This document shows positions 15,640 to 25,136 of a stretch of 64,000 bases of DNA, one piece after another (the stretch's first letter is position 1; each line of letters opens with the position of its first letter). Under the pieces are notes generated by a model, which ran no database searches, had not been told where the DNA came from, and saw only the letters and a program-made list of their open reading frames with translations. The position numbers were made by a program, and so were the translations under genes. The stretch is from assembly GCF_041260665.1 (NCBI RefSeq), contig NZ_JBGCCT010000044.1, positions 1-64,000 of the forward strand. Reading direction: 5' to 3'. This DNA is from Catenulispora sp. GP43. GTDB lineage: Bacteria > Actinomycetota > Actinomycetes > Streptomycetales > Catenulisporaceae.

Positions 15640-18021
15640 TTACAGAGTCTGTTCCCCGGAGTCGAGCTCCGCCAACCGCTCCCGCGTGGCCTCCGCCTCC
15701 GGCGACTCCAGCGCCTCGAAGACCGCCAGCGCCTCGCGCAGCGCCTCGCGGGCCTCCACGGGCCTTCCCAGGGCCTTCAGGGGCCTCGCCAGCGAGCGCA
15801 GGGCCTCCGCCTCCACCGGGCGGTCGCCGGCCTCGCGGGCGGCCCTCAGAGCCAGCCGGTAGTCCTCCTCGGCCTCGGCGGGGCGGTCGAGGTCCATGCC
15901 GACCTCGGCGCGGTTGAAGGCGATGATCGCCTCGTAGCGGCGGTTGCCGGCCTCGCGGGCGGCGGCCAGGGCCTGGGTCTGCGCCGTGCGGGACTCCTCC
16001 AGGCGCCCGGCCTGCTGCAGCATGTTGCCCAGGTTGGTCAGCGAGGAGGCCACCTGCTGCTGGTTGCCCAGTTCGCGGAACAGGGCCAGGCCGCGGCGGT
16101 GCATCTGCTCGGAGGTGGTGTAGTCGCCCAGCCGGCTGTGGCAGCCGGCGATGTTGCCCAGGATCGAGGCCACCTGCGGCTGGTTGTCCAGCTCCTCGGC
16201 CAGGGCCAGCCCTTCGTGGTACACCTCGATCGCCTCGGTGTACTCGTGGACGTCGTACAGCACCAGGCCCAGGCCGTTCAGCAGGCGGCCCTCGGCGGCG
16301 CGGTCGCCGATCCGGCGCGCGCTGGCCAGGCCGGTCTCATAGCCGGCGCGCCAGTGGGGCCAGTCCGTGCGCAGCTGGTAGCAGCCCAGCAGGGTCACCG
16401 GCAGGCGCAGCGCCAGTTCGTCCCATCCGGCGTCGGCGGCGTGCGCCAGGACCGCGCCGAGGTTCTCGCGTTCGGCGTCGTACCAGGCCATCGCCTCCAG
16501 CGCCGAGTCGAATGCCGGCGCCGACGGCTCGCCGGGCCGCGGCGGCACGGTCTCCAGCAGACGCCGCTTCTCCACGGCCCGCGAGACGTTCTCGGCCGTG
16601 TGCAGGTACCACGACACCAGCCGCGCCAGCGCCTCATCCCGCTCCGCCGCGCTCTCATCGGCCTCGGCGCGCTCCAGCGCGTAGGCGTGCAGCAGGTCGT
16701 GGAGCTCGTAGCGGTCCGCGGTGCGCTGCTCGACCAGGTTCTCGTCGACCAGCGCCTCCAGGGCGCCGCGGGCCGCGCCCTCCGAGGTGCCGGCCAGCGC
16801 CGCCACCGCGCCGCTGGTGAAGCCGCGGCCGGGATGCAGGCTCAGCAGCCGGAAGGCGCGCGCCGTGGCCGGCGGCAGGTCGCGGTAGGACAAGTCGAAG
16901 ACCGGACGCAGCTCTCGGCCGCCGGCGCGCACCGCGTCCAGGCCGCTGTCGCGCAGGTACGCCGCCAGCCGCTCCAGGCTCCAGGACGGCCGCGAGCGCA
17001 GCCGGGCGGCGGCCAGCGACACCGCCAGCGGCAGCAGCCCGCACAGCCGCACCACCTCGGCGGCGGCCTCCGGCTCGGCGTCCACGCGGGCCCGGCCCAC
17101 GATCCGCGCCAGCAGCTCCAGCGCGTCGCGCAGCGGGAAGACGCCCAGCCGGAACAGGTGCGCGCCGTCCAGGCCGGCCAGGTTCCGGCGGCTGGTGACC
17201 AGCACCAGGCAGCGCGGGTCGGCCGGGATCAGGTCGGCGACCTGCGCCTCGTCGGCGGCGTTGTCCAGGACCAGCAGGGCGTCGCGGCCGGCGATCCGGT
17301 CGCGGAACATCGCCGCGCGCTCGTCCCGGTCGGCCGGGATGGCCCGCGCCGGCACCTCCAGCTGGCGCAGGAAGGAGTCCAGGACGTCGGCCGGGTCGGC
17401 CGGGGCCGCCTCGGCGTCGAAGCCCCGCAGGTTCACGTAGAGCTGCACGTCGGCGAAGCGCCCGGCCCGGACCAGTTCGTGCGCGGCGCGGATGGCCAGC
17501 TGGGTTTTGCCGACGCCGGCCATGCCCTCGATCGCCGAGACGACTACGGTGCGCGGTGCCTGCGCGCCGCCGGCTTGCCCGGCCTGCCCCTGCCCGGCTT
17601 GCCCGGCCAGTCCGACCAGGGCGGCCAGCTCGGCCAGTTCCTCCCGCCGGCCCGTGAACGTCGCCAGCTCGGCCGGCAGCTGGCGGAACACCCCGCCGGT
17701 CCCCGCGGCCCGCCGGGTCGCGTGCGCCGCCACACAGGCCGCCCGCCACCGCGCCGCCTGCGTCTCGGGCACCCCGAGCGCCTGCACGATCGCCGCGACC
17801 AGTTCGTGGTTCAGCCGGCGGCGCGCCGGGTCGAAGACGTCGCTGATGGTGGAGTGAGTGACGTCCTGCGGCGGTTTGAGCAGTGGGCCGACGCGCTTGG
17901 CCAGGAGGCGGAAGGGCGGCGAGCCGGCATACGCGCGCAGCGTCCGCAGCCGCTCGATGAAGTCGGCGAGGTCCACGCTGCCGACCGGGTCGGGGGCGGC
18001 GGAGATGGTCTGGTCCGTCAC
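15640..18021 (-). CDS. Large regulator: HTH-like domain, NTPase (NB-ARC type) and TPR repeats
   Basis: 793 aa. The first 100 residues hold an XRE-like segment (HSTISDVFDPARRRLNHELV). A P-loop GMAGVGKTQLAIRAAHEL and a Walker B-like ALLVLDNAADEAQV belong to an NB-ARC/AfsR-type ATPase. The last 300 residues are tetratricopeptide repeats (for example GNIAGCHSRLGDYTTSEQMH). Such proteins act as signal-responsive regulators in actinomycetes. GTG at 18021 follows GGAAGGG and is the only plausible in-frame start near it. The target is unknown. Confidence 0.85.
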   Translation of the reverse strand: MTDQTISAAPDPVGSVDLADFIERLRTLRAYAGSPPFRLLAKRVGPLLKPPQDVTHSTISDVFDPARRRLNHELVAAIVQALGVPETQAARWRAACVAAHATRRAAGTGGVFRQLPAELATFTGRREELAELAALVGLAGQAGQGQAGQAGGAQAPRTVVVSAIEGMAGVGKTQLAIRAAHELVRAGRFADVQLYVNLRGFDAEAAPADPADVLDSFLRQLEVPARAIPADRDERAAMFRDRIAGRDALLVLDNAADEAQVADLIPADPRCLVLVTSRRNLAGLDGAHLFRLGVFPLRDALELLARIVGRARVDAEPEAAAEVVRLCGLLPLAVSLAAARLRSRPSWSLERLAAYLRDSGLDAVRAGGRELRPVFDLSYRDLPPATARAFRLLSLHPGRGFTSGAVAALAGTSEGAARGALEALVDENLVEQRTADRYELHDLLHAYALERAEADESAAERDEALARLVSWYLHTAENVSRAVEKRRLLETVPPRPGEPSAPAFDSALEAMAWYDAERENLGAVLAHAADAGWDELALRLPVTLLGCYQLRTDWPHWRAGYETGLASARRIGDRAAEGRLLNGLGLVLYDVHEYTEAIEVYHEGLALAEELDNQPQVASILGNIAGCHSRLGDYTTSEQMHRRGLALFRELGNQQQVASSLTNLGNMLQQAGRLEESRTAQTQALAAAREAGNRRYEAIIAFNRAEVGMDLDRPAEAEEDYRLALRAAREAGDRPVEAEALRSLARPLKALGRPVEAREALREALAVFEALESPEAEATRERLAELDSGEQTL

Positions 18022-18303
18022 ACAAACCCTTCCATGACACCGTTCGGCGAGGATCGCCGCAGGTCTACGGCTTGCGGATGAGTGTACGGAGTTGTACGGG
18101 ATTCTCGCCTCCGAGTATCGCCAATGCTTAATCTCGACGTGCGAGTCGCGCAGCGGATGGTGCGGCGGCACCCCGGCTGCGTGGGGCGGAGCCCGGGAGG
18201 CTGTGCGCTGTCAACGGGGGTTGCGACGGCCGACTTCACCGCGTCTTGCGGAACTCGTGGGGGGTTCCGCAAGGCGCGGCTGTGGTTTTCGAGGTTTCCC
18301 GCC

Positions 18304-18357
18304 AGCACGACAGAGCGCCCCGACCGGAAAGATCCGGTCGGGGCGCTCTGTCGTGCT
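18304..18357 (-). terminator. Very strong terminator of aceE, 25-bp stem
   Basis: Bases 18304-18328 are perfectly complementary to 18333-18357, leaving a 4-base loop (AAGA). It lies 17 bases past the aceE stop on the minus strand and would also stop read-through in the opposite direction. Confidence 0.92.
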
Positions 18358-18374
18358 CGTGCCTCAGCGCGTCC

Positions 18375-21149
18375 TCACGCCTCGCCGCCGGTCGGGCCGG
18401 CGCCCGCGGCGCGCACGTCGTGCAGCTGGTACTTGCGGATCGCCTCGGCCGGGGCCTCCCGCTTGACCTCGCCGCGCTTGGCGAGCTGGGCCAGGACGGC
18501 GGTCACCACCGACTCGGCGTCGATGTGGAAGAACCGGCGCGCGGCGCCGCGGGTGTCCGCGAAGCCGAAGCCGTCGGCGCCCAGCGAGGTGTACCGCTGC
18601 GGCGACGTCGCGTCGCCCGGCACCCACTGCGCGATCTGGTCCGGGACCGCGCGCATCCAGTCCGACACCGCGACGATCGGGCCCTCGGTGGCGCCCAGCG
18701 TCTGGGTGACGTAGGGCACGCGCGGCTCCTCCTCGGGGTAGAGCAGCGCGCGCTCGTCGGCGGCCAGTGCGTCGCGGCGCAGCTCGGTCCAGGAGGTGGC
18801 CGACCACACGTCCGCGGCCACGCCCCACTCCTCGGCCAGCATCTGCTGCGCCTTCAGCGCCCAGGTGACGCCGACGCCCGAGGCCAGGATCTGCGCCTTG
18901 GGCCGGTCGGCCGGGCCCTCCGGGGCGGCCGCGTAGCGGTACAGGCCCTTCAGGATGCCCTCGGTGTCCACGCCGGCCGGCTCAGCGGGCTGCTGGTACG
19001 GCTCGTTGTAGACGGTGACGTAGTAGAACACGTCCTCGCCGTGCGGGTGCTCCTCGGAGGACCCGTACATGCGGCGCAGACCGTCCTGCACGATGTGGCT
19101 GATCTCGAACGCGAACGCCGGGTCGTAGGCGACCGCCGCCGGGTTCGTGGACGCCAGCAGGTGCGAGTGGCCGTCGGCGTGCTGCAGGCCCTCGCCGGTC
19201 AGCGTGGTGCGCCCGGCCGTGGCGCCCAGCACGAAGCCGCGCCCGAGCTGGTCGGCCATCTGCCAGAACTGGTCGCCGGTCCGCTGGAACCCGAACATCG
19301 AGTAGAAGATGTAGACCGGGATCGTGGCCTCGCCGTGCGTGGCGTAGGAGCTGCCCGCGGCCACCAGGGACGCCGTCGAGCCGGCCTCGCTGATGCCCTC
19401 GTGCAGGATCTGGCCCTGCGTGGACTCCTTGTACGACAGCAGCAGGTCGCGGTCCACGGCGTCGTAGGTCTGGCCGTGCGGCGAGTAGATCTTCGCGGTC
19501 GGGAACAGCGAGTCCATGCCGAAGGTGCGGGCCTCGTCCGGGATGATCGGCACGAACCGCGCGCCGATGTTCTTGTCCCGCATCAGGTCCTTCAGCAGCC
19601 GGACGAAGGCCATGGTGGTGGCCATCGCCTGCTTGCCGGAGCCCTTCTTCAGCTGCCCGTAGACGTCGTCGCCGGGCAGGATCAGCGGCTTGGTGCGCAC
19701 CTGGCGGCGCGGCAGGTAGCCGCCGAGCGCGGCGCGGCGCTCCTTCATGTACTGGATCTCGGGGGAGTTCTCGCCCGGGTGGAAGTACGGCGGCAGGTCC
19801 GCCTCCAGCTGGGCGTCCGTGATCGGCAGGTGCAGCCGGTCGCGGAAGCTCTTGAGCTCGGCCTTGGTGAGCTTCTTCATCTGGTGCGTGGCGTTGCGCG
19901 CCTCGAAGTGCTCGCCCAGCGTCCAGCCCTTGATGGTGTGGGCCAGGATCACGGTCGGCTGGCCGGTGTGCTCCCGGGCCGCCTTGAACGCCGCGTAGAC
20001 CTTGCGGTAGTCGTGGCCGCCGCGCGACAGGGTGCGCAGCTGGTCGTCGGACATGCCGGAGACCATCTTGCGCAGCCGGGCGTCGTCCCCGAAGAAGTTC
20101 TCGCGGATGTAGTCGCCGGTCTCCACCGAGTAGGTCTGGAACTGGCCGTCGGGCGTGGTGTTCATCTTGTTCACCAGCGCGCCGTCGGTGTCCTGGGCCA
20201 GCAGCGGGTCCCAGTCGCGGCCCCAGATCACCTTGATGACGTTCCAGCCGGCGCCGCGGAAGGTGGACTCCAACTCCTGGATGATCTTGCCGTTGCCGCG
20301 CACCGGGCCGTCCAGGCGCTGCAGGTTGCAGTTGATCACGAAGGTCAGGTTGTCCAGCTCGTCGCGGGCGGCCAGGCCGATCGCGCCGAGCGACTCCGGC
20401 TCGTCGGTCTCGCCGTCGCCGAGGAACGCCCAGACATGGCTGCGCGAGGTGTCCGCGATGCCGCGCGAGTACATGTACTTGTTGAACCGCGCCTGGTAGA
20501 TCGCGCCGATCGGGCCCAGGCCCATCGAGACGGTCGGGAACTCCCAGAAGTCCGGCATCAAGCGCGGGTGCGGGTAGGAGGACAGGCCGTAGGGCGCCTG
20601 GGAGGTCTCCTGGCGGAAGCCGTCCAGGTGCTGCTCGGTGAGCCGGCCCTCGAGGAACGCGCGGGCGTAGATGCCCGGCGAGGCGTGGCCCTGGAAGTAG
20701 ACCTGGTCGCCGGACTCGCCGTGGTCCTTGCCGCGGAAGAAGTGGTTGAAGCCCACTTCGTACAGCGACGCGGCCGAGGCGTAGGTGGCGATGTGGCCGC
20801 CGACGCCCAGGCCCGGACGGTTCGCCCGGGACACCATGATGGCGGCGTTCCACCGGATGAACGCACGGATCCGGCGCTCGATGTCCTCATCCCCGGGGAA
20901 CCACGGCTCCGCCTCCGGCGGGATCGTGTTGATGTAGTCCGTGGAGCGCAGGCCCGGCACGCCGACCTGTTTCGCGCGGGCTTCCTGGAGGAGGCGCAGC
21001 ATCAGGTACCGCGCACGCTGGCGGCCCTGTTCGTTGACGACCGAGTCCAGGGACTCGATCCACTCCGCTGTCTCGTTCGGATCCACGTCCGGCAGCTGAG
21101 TGGGCAGGCCGTCACTGATGATGGGGAATCGCTCTTGTCCGGGTGCCAC
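18375..21149 (-). CDS. aceE: Pyruvate dehydrogenase E1 component, homodimeric type
   Basis: 924 aa, close to the usual length. The thiamine diphosphate motif starts at [13 protein letters not shown] (Gly244-Asp245-Gly246) and ends at the Asn residues 273-275 in VINCNLQ. It decarboxylates pyruvate and passes the acetyl group to the lipoyl E2 of the pyruvate dehydrogenase complex. The GTG start has AAGGACG before it. It is a single-gene unit closed by a strong terminator, with DUF1918/DUF3052/peroxiredoxin genes divergent, an order also known near aceE in other actinomycetes. Confidence 0.97.
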   Translation of the reverse strand: MAPGQERFPIISDGLPTQLPDVDPNETAEWIESLDSVVNEQGRQRARYLMLRLLQEARAKQVGVPGLRSTDYINTIPPEAEPWFPGDEDIERRIRAFIRWNAAIMVSRANRPGLGVGGHIATYASAASLYEVGFNHFFRGKDHGESGDQVYFQGHASPGIYARAFLEGRLTEQHLDGFRQETSQAPYGLSSYPHPRLMPDFWEFPTVSMGLGPIGAIYQARFNKYMYSRGIADTSRSHVWAFLGDGETDEPESLGAIGLAARDELDNLTFVINCNLQRLDGPVRGNGKIIQELESTFRGAGWNVIKVIWGRDWDPLLAQDTDGALVNKMNTTPDGQFQTYSVETGDYIRENFFGDDARLRKMVSGMSDDQLRTLSRGGHDYRKVYAAFKAAREHTGQPTVILAHTIKGWTLGEHFEARNATHQMKKLTKAELKSFRDRLHLPITDAQLEADLPPYFHPGENSPEIQYMKERRAALGGYLPRRQVRTKPLILPGDDVYGQLKKGSGKQAMATTMAFVRLLKDLMRDKNIGARFVPIIPDEARTFGMDSLFPTAKIYSPHGQTYDAVDRDLLLSYKESTQGQILHEGISEAGSTASLVAAGSSYATHGEATIPVYIFYSMFGFQRTGDQFWQMADQLGRGFVLGATAGRTTLTGEGLQHADGHSHLLASTNPAAVAYDPAFAFEISHIVQDGLRRMYGSSEEHPHGEDVFYYVTVYNEPYQQPAEPAGVDTEGILKGLYRYAAAPEGPADRPKAQILASGVGVTWALKAQQMLAEEWGVAADVWSATSWTELRRDALAADERALLYPEEEPRVPYVTQTLGATEGPIVAVSDWMRAVPDQIAQWVPGDATSPQRYTSLGADGFGFADTRGAARRFFHIDAESVVTAVLAQLAKRGEVKREAPAEAIRKYQLHDVRAAGAGPTGGEA

Positions 21150-21251
21150 TGTCGTCCTTCAACCTAGACACAGATCTTGTAGATCTTCTCGGTTACATCG
21201 TCCACCATCGTCTAACGCGCATGCCGTGGACGTCACATCTACTCGATGGTA

Positions 21252-21326
21252 ACCGGTATAGACCGGTATAAATGCGTGCCGAGGGGTGGTCTTCGCCGGA
21301 GTCCGGGTGGTCTTCGCCGGAGTCCG
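21252..21326. repeat. Two short direct-repeat pairs upstream of the DUF1918 gene
   Basis: ACCGGTATA occurs at 21252-21260 and 21262-21270. Just after, a 21-base unit GGTGGTCTTCGCCGGAGTCC(G) occurs at 21285-21305 and again at 21306-21326. They fill the space between aceE and the DUF1918 start and may be regulator sites or replication-slippage products. Confidence 0.8.
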
Positions 21327-21342
21327 GGTGTGAACTGAAGAC

Positions 21343-21576
21343 ATGCGAGCAACAGTTGGAGACCGGCTTCACGTGCACGCCGCCCACGTCGGCGAGATGG
21401 ACCGCAGCGGCGAGATCATCGAGGTCCAGGGGGACTCTGGCACCCCTCCCTACCTGGTCCGGTTCGACGACGGGCACCAGGGACTGGTGTTCCCCGGACC
21501 CGACGCGGTCGTCGAACACGGCGCCTCCGCGCCCGCCGGCGGCGACACCGCGCCGGACTCGCCGTCCGACGGGTAG
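21343..21576 (+). CDS. DUF1918 family protein
   Basis: 77 aa. MRATVGDRLHVHAAHVGEMD and the later PPYLVRFDDGHQGLVFPGPD match DUF1918, a small SH3-like fold common in actinobacteria with no known reaction. The C-terminal 15 residues are a flexible Ala/Pro/Asp tail. The gene stands alone between aceE (divergent) and DUF3052. Confidence 0.88.
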   Translation: MRATVGDRLHVHAAHVGEMDRSGEIIEVQGDSGTPPYLVRFDDGHQGLVFPGPDAVVEHGASAPAGGDTAPDSPSDG

Positions 21577-21641
21577 TTGCGTCTTGGGCTTCCGGCGTAT
21601 GGACTAGGGGAATGCAGAACGACATGAAGGAGGACAGTTCC

Positions 21642-22121
21642 GTGGGCGCGGTCGCGGACACGGTTCAGGCCGCCGCAAACCCGCTGGCGGTGCGCCTGGG
21701 CTTCCAGGCCGGCGAAGTGGTGCAGGAACTCGGCTGGGACGAGGACTGCGACGAGGAACTGCGTCAGGCCATCATGGACACGATCGGCGCGGATCTGGTC
21801 GACGTGGACTTCGAGGGCGTGGTCGACGCCGTGGTGCTGTGGCACCGTACGGACGACGGCGACCTGGTGGACAACCTGGTCGACGCGCTGACCTCGCTGG
21901 CCGACGGCGGCCCGATCTGGCTCCTGACGCCCAAGGCCGGGCGCCCGGGGCACGTGGAGCCCAGCGACATCGGCGAAGCGGCCCCCACGGCCGGACTGTC
22001 GGCGACCTCCAGCATCAGCGCCGGCCCGGACTGGTCCGGCACCCGGCTGGTGAGCCCGAAGGCCGGCGGCAAGCTGGCCAAGTCCACGGTCCGGGCCAAG
22101 GCCGACAGCACGGAGAACTAG
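21642..22121 (+). CDS. DUF3052 family protein
   Basis: 159 aa. NPLAVRLGFQAGEVVQELGW, GPIWLLTPKAGRPGHVEPSD and the TAGLSATSSISAGPDWSGTR stretch are the conserved core of DUF3052, found throughout actinobacteria. No enzymatic motif is known. GTG at 21642 is chosen because AAGGAGG lies 8 bases before it and because family members have about a dozen residues before the NP motif; ATG at 21612 lacks such a site. The peroxiredoxin gene follows after 5 bases. Confidence 0.9.
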   Translation: MGAVADTVQAAANPLAVRLGFQAGEVVQELGWDEDCDEELRQAIMDTIGADLVDVDFEGVVDAVVLWHRTDDGDLVDNLVDALTSLADGGPIWLLTPKAGRPGHVEPSDIGEAAPTAGLSATSSISAGPDWSGTRLVSPKAGGKLAKSTVRAKADSTEN

Positions 22122-22126
22122 CGGCG

Positions 22127-22759
22127 ATGTCCTCCCCGAACGGGCCGCCTGACGGCGGCCCTTCCATCCATCCCTCGAACAGTCCGGCGCCGGCCGGCCC
22201 GGCAGGCGTGCCCCGCCCAGGTTCCGGAGCGGGTTCCGGAGCCGGTTCCGGTTCCGGCCCCGGGGCGGCCTCGCAGGTCCAGGCCGAGCAGCCACCGGTC
22301 CCGGCGGTCGGCGATCGGGCGCCGGCCTTCACCCTGACCGACCAGCACGGACAGAGCGTCTCCCTGGAGGATTTCCGGGGGAAGCAGGCCGTGCTGCTGG
22401 TCTTCTATCCCTTCGCCTTCTCCCGGGTCTGCGGCTCGGAGCTGCAGGCGATCCACGAGAGCGTCGGCGACTTCCAGAACGAGCACGTCCAGGTGCTCGC
22501 GGCGTCGTGCGACGCGCTGTACTCGCTGCGCGCGTACGCCGACGAAGCCGGCTTCGGCTTCCCGCTGCTGGCCGACCACTGGCCGCACGGCGGGGCGGCG
22601 CGCGCGTACGGGGTCTTCGACGCCGAGCGCGGTTGCGCCGTCCGAGGGACCTTCCTGATCGACCGAGAGGGTGTGGTGCGCTGGACCGTGGTGAACGGTC
22701 TGGCGGACGCGCGCTCACTGGACGATTACCGGGCCGCGCTGGCCGCGGCCGGGGTGTAA
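22127..22759 (+). CDS. Peroxiredoxin, AhpE-like
   Basis: 210 aa. Residues 1-55 are a Pro/Gly/Ser-rich extension not usual for the family. The thioredoxin-fold core begins GDRAPAFTLTDQHGQSVSL; the peroxidatic Cys lies in FYPFAFSRVCGSEL, a form seen in AhpE-type one-Cys peroxiredoxins. FLIDREGVVRW is the conserved C-terminal block. It reduces hydroperoxides using thiols. It directly follows DUF3052 and is probably in one operon with it. Confidence 0.92.
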   Translation: MSSPNGPPDGGPSIHPSNSPAPAGPAGVPRPGSGAGSGAGSGSGPGAASQVQAEQPPVPAVGDRAPAFTLTDQHGQSVSLEDFRGKQAVLLVFYPFAFSRVCGSELQAIHESVGDFQNEHVQVLAASCDALYSLRAYADEAGFGFPLLADHWPHGGAARAYGVFDAERGCAVRGTFLIDREGVVRWTVVNGLADARSLDDYRAALAAAGV

Positions 22760-22824
22760 GACAACCATCCGGCTCGCCGGCGCACCGCCGCCGGCGACTC
22801 ACCCGCATAGGAAACCATCACGCC

Positions 22825-23175
22825 ATGCCCTGCCACCGCTGCGGCGCCCGCCAGACCGACCCGGTCCGCGGCGCGTCACCGTGGCGGCGGGGCGTGCGCG
22901 CGGGGGAGCAGGTCCTGGTCTGCCCGGACTGCCAGCGCGGCCGCGACTGGACCGCCGACCTGGCGCACTGCGCCGCCTGCGGCTCGCCCCGCCTGGTCCG
23001 CGCACTTGGCAACACGCAATGCAAGGACTGCGGAGCCGAGGACCACGTGACCCCCGAGGCCGCCGCGACCCCCGAGAGAGCCGAGGCGGCCACCGAGTCG
23101 CGCTCCGGCGTCACCACCTTGTCCGAAGACGTGCACGCGGCCCTGGAGCGGCATTTCGGCCAGAGAACCGACTGA
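22825..23175 (+). CDS. Small zinc-ribbon protein
   Basis: 116 aa. CHRC (3-6), CPDC (33-36), CAAC (48-51) and CKDC (66-69) form four CxxC knuckles, enough for two zinc ribbons. The opening block MPCHRCGARQTDPVRGASPW is conserved in actinobacterial proteins of unknown role. The C-terminal 45 residues are acidic and Ala/Thr-rich. It may bind nucleic acid or protein; no function is established. Confidence 0.82.
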   Translation: MPCHRCGARQTDPVRGASPWRRGVRAGEQVLVCPDCQRGRDWTADLAHCAACGSPRLVRALGNTQCKDCGAEDHVTPEAAATPERAEAATESRSGVTTLSEDVHAALERHFGQRTD

Positions 23176-23261
23176 GCGTTCCGGCTTGCCCCCACGGGGT
23201 AGCAAACTGTAGTCAGATGGATAGGGATGTCAGACAACTTCATCAGCCAGGGGGTACCGCC

Positions 23262-23963
23262 ATGCGCCTGAACCGGATGATCATCAGGGCGTCCGACGAC
23301 GGCGAGGGGGGCGGCCGCGTCGAGAAGATGACAGCGGCCAGACCGGTCCAGTCGCTCACCAGCCGCGGCGCCGCCGCGGGCACACTGCGCGTGAACCTCA
23401 TCTGGGACCAGCTCCCGATGATCCCCACCCCGCGCCCCACCGGAGGCCTCAAACTCTCCTCCCGCCGCCTGGAACCCCCGCCGATCAGCCACGGCCGCCT
23501 CGTCGACCTGGACCTGGGCTGCCTGTACGAGTTCACGGCCGGCCAGCGCGGCGTGGTCCAGGCCCTGGGCCACCGCCGAGGCGACTTCGAACGCCCGCCC
23601 TACATCCGCCTGGACCAGGACGACCGCAGCGGCAGCGCCATAGGCGAGAACCTGTTCATCAACCTGGACCACGCGGACGAACTGAGCCGCATCCTCATCT
23701 TCGTCTTCGCCTACCAAGGCGCCTTCGACGGAGCCAACGCGAAGGTGACCCTGCACCCGGCCATCGGCAATCCGCTGGAGATCAAGCTGGAGAACCCCAT
23801 CGCGCAGGCGAAGTCGTGCGCGGTGGCGCTGCTGCTGCGCCACGGCCCGGACCTGGTGGTGCAGCGCGAGGTGCAGTTCACGACCGGGTTCCAGTCCGAA
23901 CTGGACCGCATGTACGGGTGGGGGATGCGGTGGCAGGACGGGCAGCCTAAGGGGCTGGGCTAG
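23262..23963 (+). CDS. TerD-like protein
   Basis: 233 aa. LRVNLIWDQLP, then LDLGCLYEFTAGQRGVVQAL and ENLFINLDHADELSRILIFV, correspond to the TerD/stress-protein fold that binds calcium and is linked to tellurite and other stress. The N-terminal 50 residues are an extra basic segment. CCAGGGGG precedes the ATG at 23262; an upstream ATG at 23217 has no clear ribosome site. It is not in a larger ter cluster here. Confidence 0.85.
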   Translation: MRLNRMIIRASDDGEGGGRVEKMTAARPVQSLTSRGAAAGTLRVNLIWDQLPMIPTPRPTGGLKLSSRRLEPPPISHGRLVDLDLGCLYEFTAGQRGVVQALGHRRGDFERPPYIRLDQDDRSGSAIGENLFINLDHADELSRILIFVFAYQGAFDGANAKVTLHPAIGNPLEIKLENPIAQAKSCAVALLLRHGPDLVVQREVQFTTGFQSELDRMYGWGMRWQDGQPKGLG

Positions 23964-24114
23964 GGCCGGGGCGGGGCAAGGTTCGGGGCCGCTTCTTGGG
24001 GTTGCAGCGGCCCCTGCGCTGGAGCTGTCTTCTCCTGCGGGAATCTCGGGCCGCGAGAGGCGGTTCGGTCGGGTACTCTTTCCCTCTTGAGGGTCGCCCT
24101 GGCGGCCTTCTGGA

Positions 24115-24186
24115 GGGCGCATAGCTCAGCGGAAGAGCACTCGGCTTACACCCGAGCGGTCGGCAGTTCGAACCTGTCTGTGCCCA
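24115..24186 (+). tRNA. tRNA-Val (anticodon TAC)
   Basis: All arms pair: acceptor GGGCGCA/TGTGCCC, anticodon stem CTCGG/CCGAG with loop CTTACAC, T arm GGCAG-TTCGAAC-CTGTC. Anticodon TAC at 24147-24149 reads GTA/GTG valine codons. The discriminator is A; CCA is not encoded. Confidence 0.95.
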
Positions 24187-24202
24187 CCTACGACAACCAG
24201 CA

Positions 24203-24226
24203 GGGGCGCACCGAGCGGTGCGCCCC
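24203..24226 (+). terminator. Terminator after tRNA-Val
   Basis: GGGGCGCACC (24203-24212) pairs with GGTGCGCCCC (24217-24226) around GAGC. It follows the tRNA by 16 bases and also faces the minus-strand pseudogene end. Confidence 0.85.
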
Positions 24227-24230
24227 CGGC

Positions 24231-25085
24231 TTAGCCGGCTGGTTCGGTCAGCCGGGCGATGAGTTCTTCGATCCCCGGGACGTCGACTCCCGGGACCGTC
24301 GTGAGGTTGCGAAGTTCGTCGATTGCCTCTGCCACTATGTGGGCGGACGGACGTTGCTGAAGAATCTTCTCTATGTCCGTGCGCGCGGTGGCGAAGTCGC
24401 CGAGGGCAGCGAGATAGACGACCAGATTCATGGTGTCGGCGAGCGGGTCATCGGATGATTCGCTTCGGGACCGAACAAGCGCGACAGCGCTCGCGAGTTC
24501 TGCTGTTGCTTCTGAACCGCGGTCGAGGAAGAACAATACGATCGCGCGCAGGTAGCGATACCAGCCGTCTTCAGGGTCGTCGTCGAGTTCGAGAGCTCTG
24601 TCGATGTCGATGAGCGCTTCGTTGTACCGCTTCACGGCCTGGTAGGTCTGGCTGCGGGTGGCGATGGCCCACGCTTTGTCGGGGTCAAGCTCGAGGGAGC
24701 GGGTGAAGTCGGTGAGTGCTTCGTCGTACCGCTTCATGAACTGATAGGTCCACCCGCGGTTGGTGATGGCCCATTCGAAATCGGGATCGAGTTCGATGGT
24801 GCGGGTGAAGTCGGCCAGAGCTTCGTCGTACCGTTTCAGGGCCTGGTGAGTCTTCCGGCGACAAACACGCTCTCGTCGAGGTACGCCGTGGCTCCGCCGT
24901 GCTCCTCGGCGAGCCGTTGCAGGGCGGCGGATCAGGAAGGTCTTGCCTACGCCGCCGTCTCCGTGGGTTGAGAACACGAAGCGCCGCTGCGGATCCGTGG
25001 CGGGCAGGGTCAGGTTCGTGCGGAACTGTGTGAGCTGTCCGTGCCGGAATGCCCCCCCACTGACAGAAAACTCACAGGCGCCCAT
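24231..25085 (-). pseudogene. Broken NTPase-TPR gene (frameshift and internal deletion)
   Basis: The 5' part encodes QRRFVFSTHGDGGVGKTFLI, a P-loop. In the original frame the next residues are meaningless (RRPATARRGARR), but shifting by one base gives RRLQRLAEEHGGATAYLDES, typical of actinobacterial ATPase-TPR proteins, which then stops at TGA. The 3' part returns to the first frame with four TPR units (ALKRYDEALADFTRTIELDP and variants). So a one-base shift near 24937-24950 and a deletion joining the P-loop region to the TPR repeats have destroyed the gene. A sequencing error could explain the shift but not the missing middle. Confidence 0.7.
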
Positions 25086-25136
25086 TATCGGCCCCGAGCG
25101 GAGGGGCGGGCCAGCGACTCGTAGGCTGGTGAGGCT

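Noticed and set aside
24850-24960. Programmed frameshift in the NTPase-TPR gene
   Set aside because: No slippery heptamer or pseudoknot is seen, and the middle of the protein is missing, which a frameshift would not explain.
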